The notes under the pieces were generated by a model that was not told the origin of the DNA, ran no database searches, and was given only the letters and a program-made list of their open reading frames with translations. DNA of 51,779 bases from assembly GCA_965649825.1 (NCBI GenBank), contig OZ287720.1:1-51779 (forward strand), read 5' to 3'. Position 1 is the first letter of the stretch. The number at the start of each line of letters is the position of its first letter. This document shows positions 11,592-22,680 of this stretch, piece by piece. The stretch comes from Penicillus capitatus. Lineage: Eukaryota; Chlorophyta. The translations under genes and the position numbers were made by a program.

Positions 11592-12743
11592 GTGGCGTCG
11601 AGAGCTCTTTGGTGCAGGATGCGAAGACTCAGCTTCCAGGGCAGCGACGCCTTTACCTCCCTCGCTCGATATGTCACATTGCAACGACGGCCATACACTG
11701 AAGCTTCGCTTCTCCGAAGACGCCATCTCCACCAACATCCGAGTTCCGGACACCAGACTGAAGCACTGACCTCCGCGCAGAACCGCTCGTCTAGCGATCC
11801 GAGCCTCAAGATGCCTTACTCTCTGGAAGGCTTCAGTGACGACCAGAAGTCCTTCGCGTCGATCTTCTCGATAAGGGGCTACGAGGTCGGTCCAGATCGT
11901 CGCGCCTCCATCGTCACCGTCGCCAACTTGCTTCAGGTTCGTCCATTTACTCGTCACGAGATCGAGTTCAATTCTGAGCGGATAGGAGACGGGAGCAAAT
12001 CACTGCGTCGGTCTGTGGGGGATGACGGACGAAGGCTTTGCAGCGGATCCGACGATGGTCACACGTCAACTGATCTGGGTCATGACCCGGCTGCAGATCC
12101 AGATGACGGAGTATCCGCGCTGGGGCGACGAGGTCGAAGTCGAAACGTGGCTGCGCTCGGAGGGACGGGCAGCAGCCAATCGCGAGTATCTACTGCGAGA
12201 CGCCAAGAGCAAGGCAATACTGGGGTCTGCGTCGAGCATCTGGGTCTGCGTCAACACCGAGAAACGACGGATCGTACGAATCCCGGAAGACACTCGAGAA
12301 CGCAGCGCTCGGTTTGCAGATCCAAATCGGCCATGTCCCATTGCCAAAGACCACGTCCGCGTCAAGATCGAAGACATCGACGAAACGCAAGCCTCCCATG
12401 GACCTGTTCGTTTCGCCGGGCACATGGACGTCGACATGAACAACCACGTCAACAACGTCGCCTACCTGACCTGGGCCCTCGACCTGCTGGAGGACGAGGT
12501 CTTCGAAACCTATCGTCTGAAACAGGTGCGCCGCCTTCCCCGTGCAGATGTGTGATGCGTTGTTCGCAGATCGAGATCGATTTCAAGGCAGAGTGCGAAG
12601 TGGGCGATCGCGTCGAGGGTCATCTGATGGAGATCGAAGCGCCGATCTTCCCGTGCGACAGGCAGTTCGCCCACAACCTGTTTGTCCTGGAAGGAGAGTC
12701 GAAGAAGGAACTCGTTCGGCTACGCACAAGCTGGCTGCAGTGA
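11592..12743 (+). CDS. Plant-type acyl-ACP thioesterase (FatA/FatB family)
   Basis: Releases free fatty acids from acyl-ACP in the plastid stroma, ending fatty acid synthesis. Three exons are inferred: 11592-11936, 11986-12525 and 12570-12743, with introns of 49 and 44 bases, giving 352 residues, the usual length with a transit peptide. The first ~85 residues are rich in Arg, Ser and His, as expected of a plastid transit peptide. The first hotdog fold carries ETGANHC and LIWVMTRLQIQM, hallmarks of the family. The catalytic Asp-x-Asn-x-His lies in DMNNHVNN (about residues 265-271), and the Glu-Cys pair of the family is in FKAECE (about 303-304). A downstream in-frame Met at 11811 is a possible alternative start. 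Chain-length specificity cannot be read from the sequence. Confidence 0.9.
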   Translation: MASRALWCRMRRLSFQGSDAFTSLARYVTLQRRPYTEASLLRRRHLHQHPSSGHQTEALTSAQNRSSSDPSLKMPYSLEGFSDDQKSFASIFSIRGYEVGPDRRASIVTVANLLQVRPFTRHEIEFNSERIGDGSKSLRRSVGDDGRRLCSGSDDGHTSTDLGHDPAADPDDGVSALGRRGRSRNVAALGGTGSSQSRVSTARRQEQGNTGVCVEHLGLRQHRETTDRTNPGRHSRTQRSVCRSKSAMSHCQRPRPRQDRRHRRNASLPWTCSFRRAHGRRHEQPRQQRRLPDLGPRPAGGRGLRNLSSETGAPPSPCRCVMRCSQIEIDFKAECEVGDRVEGHLMEIEAPIFPCDRQFAHNLFVLEGESKKELVRLRTSWLQ

Positions 12744-12824
12744 GGGAGGAAAGGCAAGCCATTTATTCGTTTCCCAAAGATTCTTTCAGCAAGTACTTGC
12801 TCGATAAGCTGTCATATAAACCGA

Positions 12825-13420
12825 TTATTCAGCACGCTTAAAAAACTTGATCCCTTCGTCGTCTGCAGACGTTCCGCGAAAGAGTCTATGTTTGCAGCAC
12901 ACAGAACGGCGATTACTCGTGTGACGATGGTGTGTAGTAAAGAATCGTACTTTGCTTGGCCCTTGGCCTCCAGAACGCCCACGGCTCGTATGACAATCTC
13001 TCTGTCGAGTCCTTCTAGCTCTAAACAGGGAACGATGCCTTTTTGACGGACGCATTGTGCTGGCGAAGGGTGACATGCCTGTGCCCGAGGTCTCCTCTCC
13101 ATGCGAGATATCGTCGACTGTCAGGACAGACTCTTCCAGACCGAAGGAGTAAACCCATTCCATGAGTGTATCTGCCCATTGTGCAATCTAACGACACCGA
13201 AAGCGCTTTCTGCTCTGTGGATGAGACACTCATTTCCACTTACTGTTTTCCACAGGACAAGGAGCTGCTTCTCATCGTCTCCTTTCCACAGACCATACCC
13301 TGAAGTGTATGCAAGACCCGACCTCCAATCGAGTAAGGCTCAAATGCATACCTCTCTTCACCAGCCAGTCGAAGAACACTCTCTTCGCGTCTCCATTCAG
13401 ACTTCCTGCCGCACAGCCAT
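12825..13420 (-). CDS. VPS25: ESCRT-II subunit VPS25
   Basis: ESCRT-II component of two winged-helix domains that recruits ESCRT-III to endosomes for multivesicular-body sorting. The C-terminal half is clear: QWADTLMEWVYSFG with VLTVDDISHGEETS, then GLDREIVIRAVGVLEAKG, then the last exon ending DEGIKFFKR, which matches the conserved VPS25 terminus. These lie in different frames joined by short introns (one at about 12,893-12,953). The N-terminal exon is less certain; a frame near 13,250-13,310 reads EKQLLVLWK, like the conserved (R)QKQLxLW motif of the family. The initiator Met and the PPFF-type start motif were not located, so the 5-prime boundary is approximate. The stop is 12825-12827. Confidence 0.78.
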
Positions 13421-14039
13421 CTCATACATTACTGTGATGTGACACTCAGTGTGCCCTACGCTTGATCGATTTGTTGCAGAAGAGATCGGATTCATCGGTG
13501 TCGTCTGTCCGCAGTACATAAATCTACGCAGCAGCAGAACGTCGAGTCGACCTTCTCAGGGCACTCATGGACCATCGACTTTGTGGTGTTTGCAGTAGCT
13601 GAGGATGAGGGAACCCCACGAACTGCATTGCTTCTCTCGGGTGATGTCCACCGGTTGCAATCTGGAGCCGTCCAACAGCGCATCCCAGAACACGCACGAC
13701 CCTACGTGTAGTAAGGAGGATAGTCGTGGAACGCGGGGAACTCGAAAGCGTCGGTCGCCATCTCATGGACGCGTGATGTGACGTCGGTGAGCCCATCGTT
13801 CGATCAGTGTTACACTCGCAATTATAACGAACAAAGGCTATTATTCGCCGACAGATTGCTCTCATAGATTCGAAGTCTTTCATAGATAGCCGCGAAGAGT
13901 CACATCGTGGTGGTGATGAGTATCCACTCTTCTTGTGCATCTATTTCATTCATTAAAGACATTTCATTGTCTCGCTTCGACGGTGCTCTATGCCCACAGT
14001 GGCTGCATATCCCACGAGACCTTTTGCTTCTTGTCTTCT
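13421..14039. other. Intergenic, no gene recognised
   Basis: This 600-base stretch lies between VPS25 and the end of the PP2C gene, both on the minus strand. The longest frame (13524-13940, minus, 138 codons) is basic and Ser/Arg-rich and looks like chance coding. The promoter and perhaps the first exon of VPS25 should be here. Confidence 0.35.
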
Positions 14040-15205
14040 TCAATCTTCCAATGCACTTATTAGGGATGCATAGCTTGCCGAGGATCTATCCAGCCTGAGC
14101 TGACTATTACTGTGTGTCCTCTGAAAAGCATTCTTGAAACAAAAGATCAAAACCGTGACGTTGTCATGTACCCCGAACTTCTTGGCAGCTTTCACCTGAC
14201 ACCACGTTACATCCATCCATGCAAACGTACAGATAAGGGCAAGAGGGCTAACTAACCACTGCCTCAGCTGCTGTTTCGGGTGCGTTGTGCTCGACAAGAC
14301 TCTTTCGTGCAATTCGAATGATTTGACCGGGGGTCATCACATCTAAGGCACCGTCCGATGTCAGCACCACAAATTCATCCGACGTCTCGATTTTCTGCTC
14401 CAACAGGTCCGGCTCTGCAATGAGAAATCCCGACCCGTCTTCATTCTTGAGCTCTGTGTATTGAAAATCTCCGATGGCTCGCGATACCTGTAGTTCGCCA
14501 TTGAGATATCCTTCCGAGTCGATGTGGCCTCCGGCGCTCTCGATTCGTTGTCTCTCGGAGGGTGTCGTTGGTCGATGATCGGTCGATAGATCCACCGCCC
14601 GACCATTCCGACAGAGAATCGCACGGCAATCTCCAACATGTGCCACAAACAAACGCATTTCCAGCACCGCTGCAGCCATCACCGTTGTCCCCGAATGCGA
14701 TAAACCTCCTTCCTTCACCACTTGCAGAAATTCTAAATCCGTCCTCACAAAACTCTCGCGCTATACCATCGGTCATGCATCTCGGACAATGTACACAAGA
14801 GACTAAGAGATTACCAGTGCCGTAGCGGGATCATTTGTGAGGGCTGGATGTTTCAACATAAATCTCAAGAGGTTTCGAGAGGCGAAGTTTGCCGCATCTG
14901 CTCCACCGTGTCCGTCGCAGACCTGTGTACAGAACTGCCTCGTGCCCATAGATCGCTAAGATACGTTAAGATACGGAAAGATACGTATCTCTTGGGGAGA
15001 GCACTCAGCTTACAACATAGAATCCGCGCCAAGCGCCGAGGTGTGGTCGATTTTGGGACAACAATGCCCAGTGTGCGTCTTCTTGAGTGGCACGCCCTCC
15101 AACATCCGCTGCTGCGCCGTGGCGCAAAAAATCACTCGATGAACATTCGCCGGCTGTGCCGTGTTCGGTGTCCAAAGAAACCATAACGGACATTTCCGTG
15201 GTCAT
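14040..15205 (-). CDS. PP2C-family Ser/Thr protein phosphatase (PPM)
   Basis: Metal-dependent phosphatase of the PPM family. Exon 1 (15205-15014) has GRATQEDAHW with the conserved Glu-Asp. Exon 2 begins at 14922 with VCDGHGG, the metal-binding Asp-Gly-His-Gly-Gly. Exon 3 carries SGTTVMAAAV, HVGDCRAILC, the ATP-independent SRAIGDFQ motif and LTSDGALDVM. The last exon supplies HDNVTVLIF, with the terminal metal-ligand Asp. Introns are about 60-90 bases. All metal-coordinating motifs are present, so it should be active. The N terminus is short with no clear targeting signal. The last exon may be spliced again, since the frame after FCFKNAF looks non-conserved. Target proteins cannot be inferred. 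Confidence 0.87.
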
Positions 15206-15349
15206 CTGCTTTCAAAATGAAAAGCGCACGAAAACGCAACGTCCAAGAAGACGATGCCACGTCAAAGAAACAGAGAACGTCACATGGTCCAGGTGACACG
15301 CCAATAAGAGGGTGAGAAGTCCTTGACGGTGCGATGGATACTAGACACC

Positions 15350-16545
15350 ATGACTGACAACGTGGTCTCAGCCTTGCGAAAGATTCGCTGCCACGTTGGC
15401 GTTTCTGCCAAGTTTAACAAAGCTGCCCGATTGGTTTTGAGCCTCTGCCAAGAAGGACACATAACAACGGCATCTGGCTCCCTGTTCTTTCAAGTACAGT
15501 GCTCGTCGCACCGAGGCGGGGCCAAGAATGTGATGGAAATGTAGATATTGATGATTGCTATGATGGATAAAGATGCTTCCCTGGCGACGGAGCATCGCAA
15601 GGGCTACTGCAAGCTGATCACAGAAGGAGTAAAATTGGCATCATTGTTCACGCCGTCGCAGAGGAAGATGTTGGAAGTTTATCAGATTTGGACCATCTGC
15701 CGTAGTGAACTGAACACAGACGACTCTTTCCTTTTTGGCAAGAACATGTCAAGACTCAGGGTCTTGCGATTCTGTTGCTTACTCTTGTTACTAGATTACC
15801 TTTTTGCGCAGGAAATGGCCCTTCAGCTGCCTTCCTGTACAGAGGCTGACGACGCCGCTGTGCTTAGATGGAAGCAAAAAATGGCAAGAGATGATGATAG
15901 ACATAGTTAAGAGAGATGGAAACGGTTACTGTGCTTAGGATCATGCTAAGGAATACTATCACAAGCATCGCCGTGGACTTGAAAATTGGACAGATGAAAA
16001 CCTGCCGGCTGAGCTCACACTGTATGTCTTATCAGAATTTGAGACTGTGATACAGTGGGATGTCTGTGTGCAGGGAATGGGACGAAGAAGAATGTCTCGT
16101 TGCAAAGAGAGGAGCAATTGTGGACTGGTTGGAAGCCTCGAAGAGCATGTATCGACATCAGTGGGCATGCACAGCTGTGGATATGTCTATTCATGTCAGC
16201 ACTTACCTGTTGCCGTTGCACAATCCTTACGGATGGCTGATGAAGGTTTTGAACAAAAACAAGGATAAGTTCTGCAAAGAGCACAGAGACCGGATTGAGA
16301 CGTTGTTGAAGTTCTCAAAGGACCAGAAACTGCGACGTCAACAGGTGGACCGACCGTCCCTCATTCCACATAACACTCCCTTGAGTACTGCTCCTTGCTT
16401 TTAGGGACCATCGATGAAAGAGAAACGACGTGATGTCACTGCTTTTGAAGAAGCAAGAATCGAGTGGTCTAAGGAGAAGGTGTCGAATAGAGGCATGGTT
16501 GGTGCCAGTGGAGATCACAGATCTGAGGCATGGCTGGGATAGTAC
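15350..16545 (+). CDS. Unrecognised multi-exon protein, helical
   Basis: I do not recognise this gene. It begins at a Met at 15350. Exon 1 (to 15493) includes AARLVLSLCQEGHITTASG. A 51-base intron (15494-15544) leads to exon 2, with LFTPSQRKMLEVYQIWT and ELNTDDSFLFGK. Later exons give EYYHKHRRGLENWTDENL, then EWDEEECLVAKRGAIVDWLE and MYRHQWACTA, and the last, after a 60-base intron ending near 16,404, has RRDVTAFEEARIEWSKEK before a stop near 16,545. The composition is rich in Lys, Glu and Trp and looks like folded helical protein. The middle (15,748-15,960) has competing frames, so splicing there is uncertain. It lies between a PP2C gene and the convergent subtilase. Confidence 0.5.
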
Positions 16546-16759
16546 CCAAAGTTCCATTCCTGTTGTCCACGACAAGAATGCACATTACCTCGAATCAGGC
16601 GTGATCGGATTGTCGATATTATTTCTGTGGTGATCCGTTTTCCGATATTCCTCTGTTTGCGCGATTCTAAACATTTGCGTCGTACAAGAGATCAGCTCTG
16701 TTTTGAGTGGACGCTGCCGATGGCGTTTCAGTTGAAAGCGAGCGAGAAAGAAAAGTCCA

Positions 16760-18250
16760 TTAAGAGACAATGTGTGCAATGAATGCGATGAAAGCCACAC
16801 GTAAGACGAGACGAATCAGGCGCCGCGATCGAGAGAGCGCTTCCAAGTCTGCAGAGGACTCGTCTTCGCAACAGGGATAGTCTCCGGCAAGTGCGACCGC
16901 TCTTCCAGCATTCAATCGTCCGCCTGTGCGAGCGGACGTGTAGACTGGACATGACACCTGTCTTACCTGATAGCGTTTTGCCTTCCAGGTCCGGGACAGG
17001 ATCAACGGACAACAGGATGATCTCTTTGACTTTCATTCCTCTGGCGTGTGTAGAATTCTTCTCTTTGGATATCGTCGACAGAACAAGAGCGGCTGTTGCT
17101 GCAACCAGCGGCGTCGCAGCCGATGTGCCTTTAGCATAGCCATAGCCGAAATGACGCTGTGTGCTCAAAATATCGACTCCAGGGGCGCCGAGATCGATGG
17201 ACGTAGCGCCGAAATTCGAGAAATCTGCTAGCTGATCGTCTCGCGTCGTCGCTGCCACCGAGAGAATGATCGGCGAGTGTAGACTCGCAGGAAACTCTGG
17301 CTCCATATCGGCATTTCGATCTACACAACACCTCAGGCCTTCATCTCTGAAGTCATATCTAAAACACGCACGTTTGTTGCCGGCAGCGGCGACGTAAAGC
17401 TGGTCGGTTCGCTCCAAGACGTTCAAGAGTCGAGAGAATGCGACTGAGTATTTAATGTCGGGTGTTCCAAAGGAATTGGAAGTGATGTGGGCGCCCATTT
17501 CCAGACTGTATTCGACAGCTGCGATCACGTCCGACAAACGACCGTTGCCGTTCGCATCCAGCGCCTTGATCGCCATGATACGCACGTTGGGTGAAACGCC
17601 ACTGACACGCTCCTTTACATTCGCAACGCCTCCGACGATTCCGGCACAATGTGTGCCATGACCGTTGTCGTCGTACGGATCGCTGTCGTCGTTTGCAAAG
17701 TCGTAGCCAAAGACGTCATCCACAAAACCGTTTCCATCATCATCGATGCCGTTGTCCGGAATCTCACCTTCGCTCGTTTGAAATCGTCTTCACGCAGACA
17801 GTTACTGAGAAAGAAGACACCTCGATTCATCCAGATGTTGGTTTGGAGGTCTGGATGTGTATAGTCGATCCCCGTGTCAATGATAGCAACGATGATGTCG
17901 TCGCTGCCTTTGCTGTAGTCCCAGGCATTGAACCCGTCCGATCCGTGAACAGAGATTGCTTCTATATGCCACTGCTTAAAATTCTGTTCCGCCAAAATGT
18001 GCACTTCTGCATCGAGTTCTGCTTGATCAGGGTCTGCCTTGATAAAGGAATGATGTCTTGGAAGAGATTGTGGCGTCGAGTTGACGCACCTTCATCCAGG
18101 TAGTCACCGAGGCATTCGATACCCCGCGAAATGTCTTCCTGGTCTGCGAGGTGATGCGTCTCGATGATTAACACATCGGATTTCGGACAGTGCTTGACAG
18201 AGACGAAGACGTCGCTGACAGCGACATCACAGGAGACGACGCTCAGATTC
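16760..18250 (-). CDS. Subtilisin-like serine protease (family S8)
   Basis: Secreted or membrane-tethered subtilase with an intact triad: Asp in AIIDTGIDYTHPDL, His in NGHGTHCAGIVGG and Ser in GTSAATPLVAA; the oxyanion Asn is in SNSFGTP. The segment before the catalytic Asp (ILAEQNFKQWHIEAI) is the typical link between an I9-type propeptide and the mature enzyme, and upstream exons (DVLIIETHHLADQED) look like that propeptide. A calcium-site-like loop GIDDDGNGFVDDVFGYDF follows the first intron. Introns of 44-53 bases are inferred near 16,950, 17,800 and 18,060. After GGRLNAGRAV the protein ends with a hydrophobic helix (about 20 residues), suggesting a C-terminal membrane anchor. The first exon and signal peptide are not resolved; an in-frame extension reaches at least 18,240. 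Confidence 0.85.
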
Positions 18251-18739
18251 AGCAGCGAACAGGCTCGACGAGTCTGTACACAATTCCGAGCCCTCCCTCA
18301 CTGTCGAGTGCTTCGTAACTCTTGTAACCTTTTCTGCTCGGAAAGCACCAGATGCGGTAGAGGATGGTCGTGGACCGTTCAGCGTCACAATGAGCCTGTT
18401 GCTTTTGCGTTCGTTGTAAGATTCATCGGAGAAACTGGACGCCTAGGGCGAAGTCGAGTCGACGGTTTGTTATCAAGCTGAATGCATATAAGACCTCCGG
18501 CACAGAAGTCACGAATGTCTTGATAAACATTGTAACAAAAAGGAAAGCGACCAACAGCCTTCGTAAATAAACGACACCTGTACGTTCCATTTTCGACTCT
18601 GTGTTTTTGCTAAGGTGTCGTTTCCATTTCCAAAGACGTCGCCTCGATATAGCCGAACCATAACTTTGCGACACATTGTATTTGTGATGGTTCCGAAAGA
18701 TACGTAGGTACAAAGACGTGTGAGTAATTTACGTACCGC
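18251..18739. other. Subtilase 5-prime region and intergenic DNA
   Basis: Minus-strand frames near 18,260-18,420 (containing NRLIVTLNGP, as in I9 propeptides) may be the missing first exon of the subtilase. Nothing else is recognised before the retroelement remnant begins at about 18,740. AT content rises here. Confidence 0.3.
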
Positions 18740-20045
18740 ACGTTACCGCGAGGTTGGAACATCTCCTCTAGCATCTTTGATCACAGAATTCGTTCGCAGT
18801 GTATCCAAGTTGGAGCTGTTTCTTACGTTGATGATATCGTTGTGGGAGGGTCTTCTGAGGAGGAACATGACGCCCGATTACAGGCACTTTTCCAAGTTTT
18901 GTTGCGCTACGGCTTTCGTTTGAATTCGAATAAGATAAAAATTGCGACGGATCGGGTACAATTTTTAGGATTTGATTTATTTCACGGGACTTATTCTTTG
19001 CAATCATTTATTCTTAGTCAACAACAAGCACCCCCGCGAGCAAGATCTCAGCAAGAGGTACGCAAATTGTTGGGACTGTTTAATTTTGTCAGAGGATTTG
19101 TCCCACGATTGGATGTGTTGTTATTGCTTTTACAGGAAGTTAAAAAAATCAATGGCGCAAAGAAAGTCATTGCGGCTTTACAAGACACGTGTTGTTCTAT
19201 TTAGCATTACAATTTTCACAAAACCTTAATTTGTCAATTTTTGATGCTTATGTTGATACAATTTGGACTCTCAGTGTTGTTTGGTCAACTACAGGGATGG
19301 GATATGTGTTGTTTCGAGGACTCATTGAAGATCGACGAATAATCTCTATTGGATCCAAAAGCTTGGGGGAACACCTCTCAAGTCGCCTTGGAGAGTTGCT
19401 GGCAGTTAAGTGGTCTCTTAACCAAGTGAAAGCAATCATGACCGGACAGAAGATGGTGTTACTTTCTGATTCCGCTTCGGTGGCGGCACGATTACTGAGA
19501 GAGCCCAAGAGCCGAGACGTCGAGACGTGAGGCAGGCACGCTTGTATGCGTGGATATGGTCAAATTATTCTATTGGAACACGCCTCGTGCCAAAACACTG
19601 CCCGGGCGACTTCAATATTCTCGCAGACCTTTTGTCTCGCTGAGCACATGAGGAAAACAACCCGACTTGTGATCTAACGAATGTGAGTGACGATATCGAA
19701 GATGGCACTCCTCCTACAGATGCTTGGGATATCATCCGGCAAACACACGAAGAAGGACATTACGGCGACAATGCGACCTACTTACACATGAAGCGAGATG
19801 GACACTCATGGGCCGGGATGCGACGCATGGTGGAGGATGTGGTGCGCTCGTGCCGAAACTGCCAGTACTTTAGACGAGAAAAGTACTCGCATTGTTTTCG
19901 CACTAGAGTTTGCACACAACCTGGGGAGCTGACGGGGATGCGTCGGACAACGTGCGCCGCGGACGCGCGCACGCGTAAAGACAAGCGGAGGGAGCAGTGT
20001 CGAGCAAATGCAAAGACTACAAGATGGTGCGCGCACGTCGGATAA
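18740..20045 (+). mobile_element. Decayed Ty3/gypsy-like pol remnant (RT-RNaseH-IN)
   Basis: Three collinear but frame-broken blocks of an LTR-retrotransposon polyprotein. Reverse transcriptase: LPRGWNISSSIF, then the catalytic box SYVDDIVVGG, then VQFLGFDLF and VRKLLGLFNFVRGFVPRL (to about 19,203). RNase H: SRLGELLAVKWS, LLSDSASVAARLL and the terminal CPGDFNILADLLSR (about 19,190-19,642), needing a frame change. Integrase zinc finger: HEEGHYGDNATYLHMK with CRNCQYFR, an HHCC domain (about 19,683-19,880). No integrase catalytic core, gag or LTR was found. Stops and frame breaks show it is dead. Assignment to Ty3 rather than another LTR clade rests only on domain order and motifs. Confidence 0.82.
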
Positions 20046-21814
20046 ATACCCTGGTCGCCTGCAGACGGACGTCACATCGCGAAACTGCGACGTGTCCGGT
20101 CCGACGGGGACCGTAAACCGTTGTACCGTACCCGTCAATCTGGCATAGGAGTTGGAACAACACATCGCGGACCTTCCAAAAGCCATGAACCTTCAGGTCG
20201 TCGAAACGGCACTGCTGGTCGGCAGTACAAATCAGTAGCTTCTAGAGCTTTTTGGAGCTTAAAACGCGATTTTGCATCAACGGTTCGTGTTAAAATGAAA
20301 AAAGTCTCAGCAGCAGCAGAAGCATGAAAAGAACTGGACGGGTGAAGTGTAATAATCCAGATTGCGTTAGAATTAGAAAGTCCTGCCGTTGTCTTAAGGT
20401 ATCTCTAAACTTACTGCCTTGTAAGATATGCGACTGCGTTGTCTGTGCAGCAATTGCTTAGGAACGTCCGCGAATCGACGTCGTCTTCCTCAACCGAGCC
20501 AAAAACACGAAGAAAAATAAACTCATCGCAAAAAATCAAGCGCCATCGTTTTTCTAAAAAGTTACATAATGATATGTGTCGCAAAGAACACGGATGGATC
20601 CGGACAGGAAGTTATTCGCGGTGTCGTTAATAAATGTACTGTTTAAGAGTATGGAAGCTTTAGTGTTGAGGTATTTTTCCTACTGCGGTATAGTGATAGG
20701 TGTTGTTTTAGGTAAATATTTATGCGAGTACAACTCCTATTGTTTTAGTATAGAAGTTGACGATGACGGCAGACGAGACGGAAGAGGTGTCGTCAGTTTC
20801 GTCACGGAGGATAATAATAATAACGTTGGCGGTTTTACATGACTTTTGTTTGTTTAAACATATCAGCCATGTAGGGTGTCGTTTAGGGCCCTAGTAAGCA
20901 GTCCACCCCGGTAACTGCCAACTGCCAAAATCCATCTTGTTTTGAACTACGGAGATTGAAAAGCAAAGAAAAAAACTCCAATCGTGAATTGTGAATTCTA
21001 ATTCGGTAAAGACAAGTCGAGCATGTTAGCCAGCTAAGGAGGTTGGTATTTCCTTTACCGATGAAACATTGTCTAAACAACCATTCTGCAGTCGTCACGG
21101 AGGATGGCAAAAAGCTGCCTTGAGAAAAACAACGTGGCATTTGACGGAAGGGTACCTATTGTTTGTAACGGTTGAGTAAAGACGATTCAATTTCTTTATT
21201 ACCGACAACGCATGGATGAATCAGTTTGCTAAAAAGAAATCATCGACAAATAATTCCTCTTTTGAATTCTACTTATGGGACGCAATCCAAACGTATACGG
21301 AAATGATCACTCCAACGACATCTATTTGTTTTCCAGCACCATCGTTTTTTCGTTGTTTTTCAGAGTAGAATACCAACCAGATTACCGAAGTTTAAACCGA
21401 AGCAGGGAGCAAAGAAAACATCCTAGCGAAGCCAATGGCAATGTTAAGCGTGGAACTGGTGAGACTGACGTACTCGAGTTCAAGAAGCAACATAGTATTT
21501 GTTTCGATATACAGGCACTGTGATGATTAGTGTAGTTTTTACTGTTCACTAACACACGTTCTTATGTTGTGCAAGTATCCAAGTATTGTTAACGACAAGT
21601 TCATCTTCTTTCTTATATTGTGTACTTCATTATCATGGCTTCTGCTTAACTACTATTCTCCTAAAGACACTTCACCGAACACGGCTGATGATATTGACCT
21701 AAACACCATCGACAAACAGAATTGTGCAGAAAGGGTTAAGTACATTGAATTGTCACGATCTGTCATAACGTGTGAATTGGACGAGTTGGATTCGCAAGAT
21801 CTCCGACAGATGCG
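20046..21814. other. AT-rich repeat-derived region
   Basis: No cellular gene is recognised. Short frames (20439-20630, 20576-20842, 21275-21523, 21564-21824, all plus) are basic or Asn/Ser-rich and probably derive from the flanking retroelements. The base composition is clearly more AT-rich than the flanking housekeeping blocks. Confidence 0.4.
20324..20461 (+). CDS. 45-residue cysteine-rich ORF, probably TE-derived
   Basis: A Met-initiated frame of 45 codons with eight Cys in the pattern CxxxxC, x6, CxC, x10, CxxCxCxxC, preceded by a basic start MKRTGRVK. It is too short for most gene finders. The spacing suggests metal binding, but I cannot match it to a known finger. It lies between two retroelement remnants, so it may be a fragment of a transposon-encoded protein or an exon of a larger gene. 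Confidence 0.35.
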   Translation: MKRTGRVKCNNPDCVRIRKSCRCLKVSLNLLPCKICDCVVCAAIA

Positions 21815-22680
21815 ACCATTTTAAGAGCCCAGTCTCCCCAACTATCTTTGCCATATACGTAAACGACATCCCGAAAACCTGCTTAGGAGATGTACAATGC
21901 CAAATATATGCCGACGACATCATCGTTTAGAAAGAAATTAAAAGAGATGGCACACATATCATTGATCTACAAAGCTCTACAGGGACTAAAAATCTGGTGC
22001 ATTGCGAATCGAATGAAATGCAACAAAGAGAAGACACAAATGATCCGCATGACACGTCTGCGTAGGGCAACGAAGCCCCCTGTTAGAATTCCATGGATCA
22101 GCTCTGCATAAAGTTAAGACTTTCAGGTATTTAGGTATTCTGCAAGCAAAGATTTTTAGGTATCTGGGTATCATCTCGTACTTTAGGTTCTTCTTTAATG
22201 GTCATCTTAGTAAATTGGAAAAGCAAGCAGTGTTGCGAGTGTTGAGGATTTACTCTCCTTCGGCGTCCAATTGGGGATCTACAATTCTCACGTCGTTTGA
22301 TTCGCATCATGATTGCCACTCCACCCGTTATCCTACGTTACTGAGGGCTGGGACCCATTCGTTTTTTGCAATCAAATTAGCAAGCAAGACACGTATAAAC
22401 CGAATCCTCTAAACAGTCGCTTTCATTATCGCAGGAGCCTTCAAAACTCCTCTCCATTCAGCGTTGCTATATACACCTCGCACGATTCGAACGCTTTAAA
22501 GATCTGAACGAGCTCAGAATAGTCCGTCATGCCAACTTCCTGGGACGACAAACACCTTAAGACCGAAACCCAACCTATTCGCCTAGCTCATCTGGGGAAA
22601 CGCTATCTATCCCTTTTGTCGGAAAGATGTATGTTACTATGCGGTGAGTCTAATTTTACTTTGAAAAGTCATTGTCCTGC
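21815..22680 (+). mobile_element. Decayed non-LTR (LINE) reverse transcriptase
   Basis: Motifs of a LINE-type reverse transcriptase occur in order but in broken frames: SPTIFAIYVNDIP, then IYADDIIV, which carries the catalytic Asp-Asp and is followed directly by a stop; then LKIWCIANRMKCNKEKTQ, and VKTFRYLGI (duplicated in part: RYLGI recurs 30 bases later), and a FNGHLSKLEK segment. A downstream stretch with RFERFKDLNELR looks like the usual region after the RT. Multiple stops and shifts show it is inactive. The clade (Jockey, RTE or other) cannot be settled by eye. Confidence 0.8.

Noticed and set aside
12066-12455. Minus-strand 129-codon frame within the thioesterase
   Set aside because: Exact antisense shadow of a well-supported coding exon, with no family resemblance of its own.
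14941-15000. Repeated AAGATACG units in the first PP2C intron as a regulatory array
   Set aside because: Only three imperfect copies within one intron; too little to support a claim.
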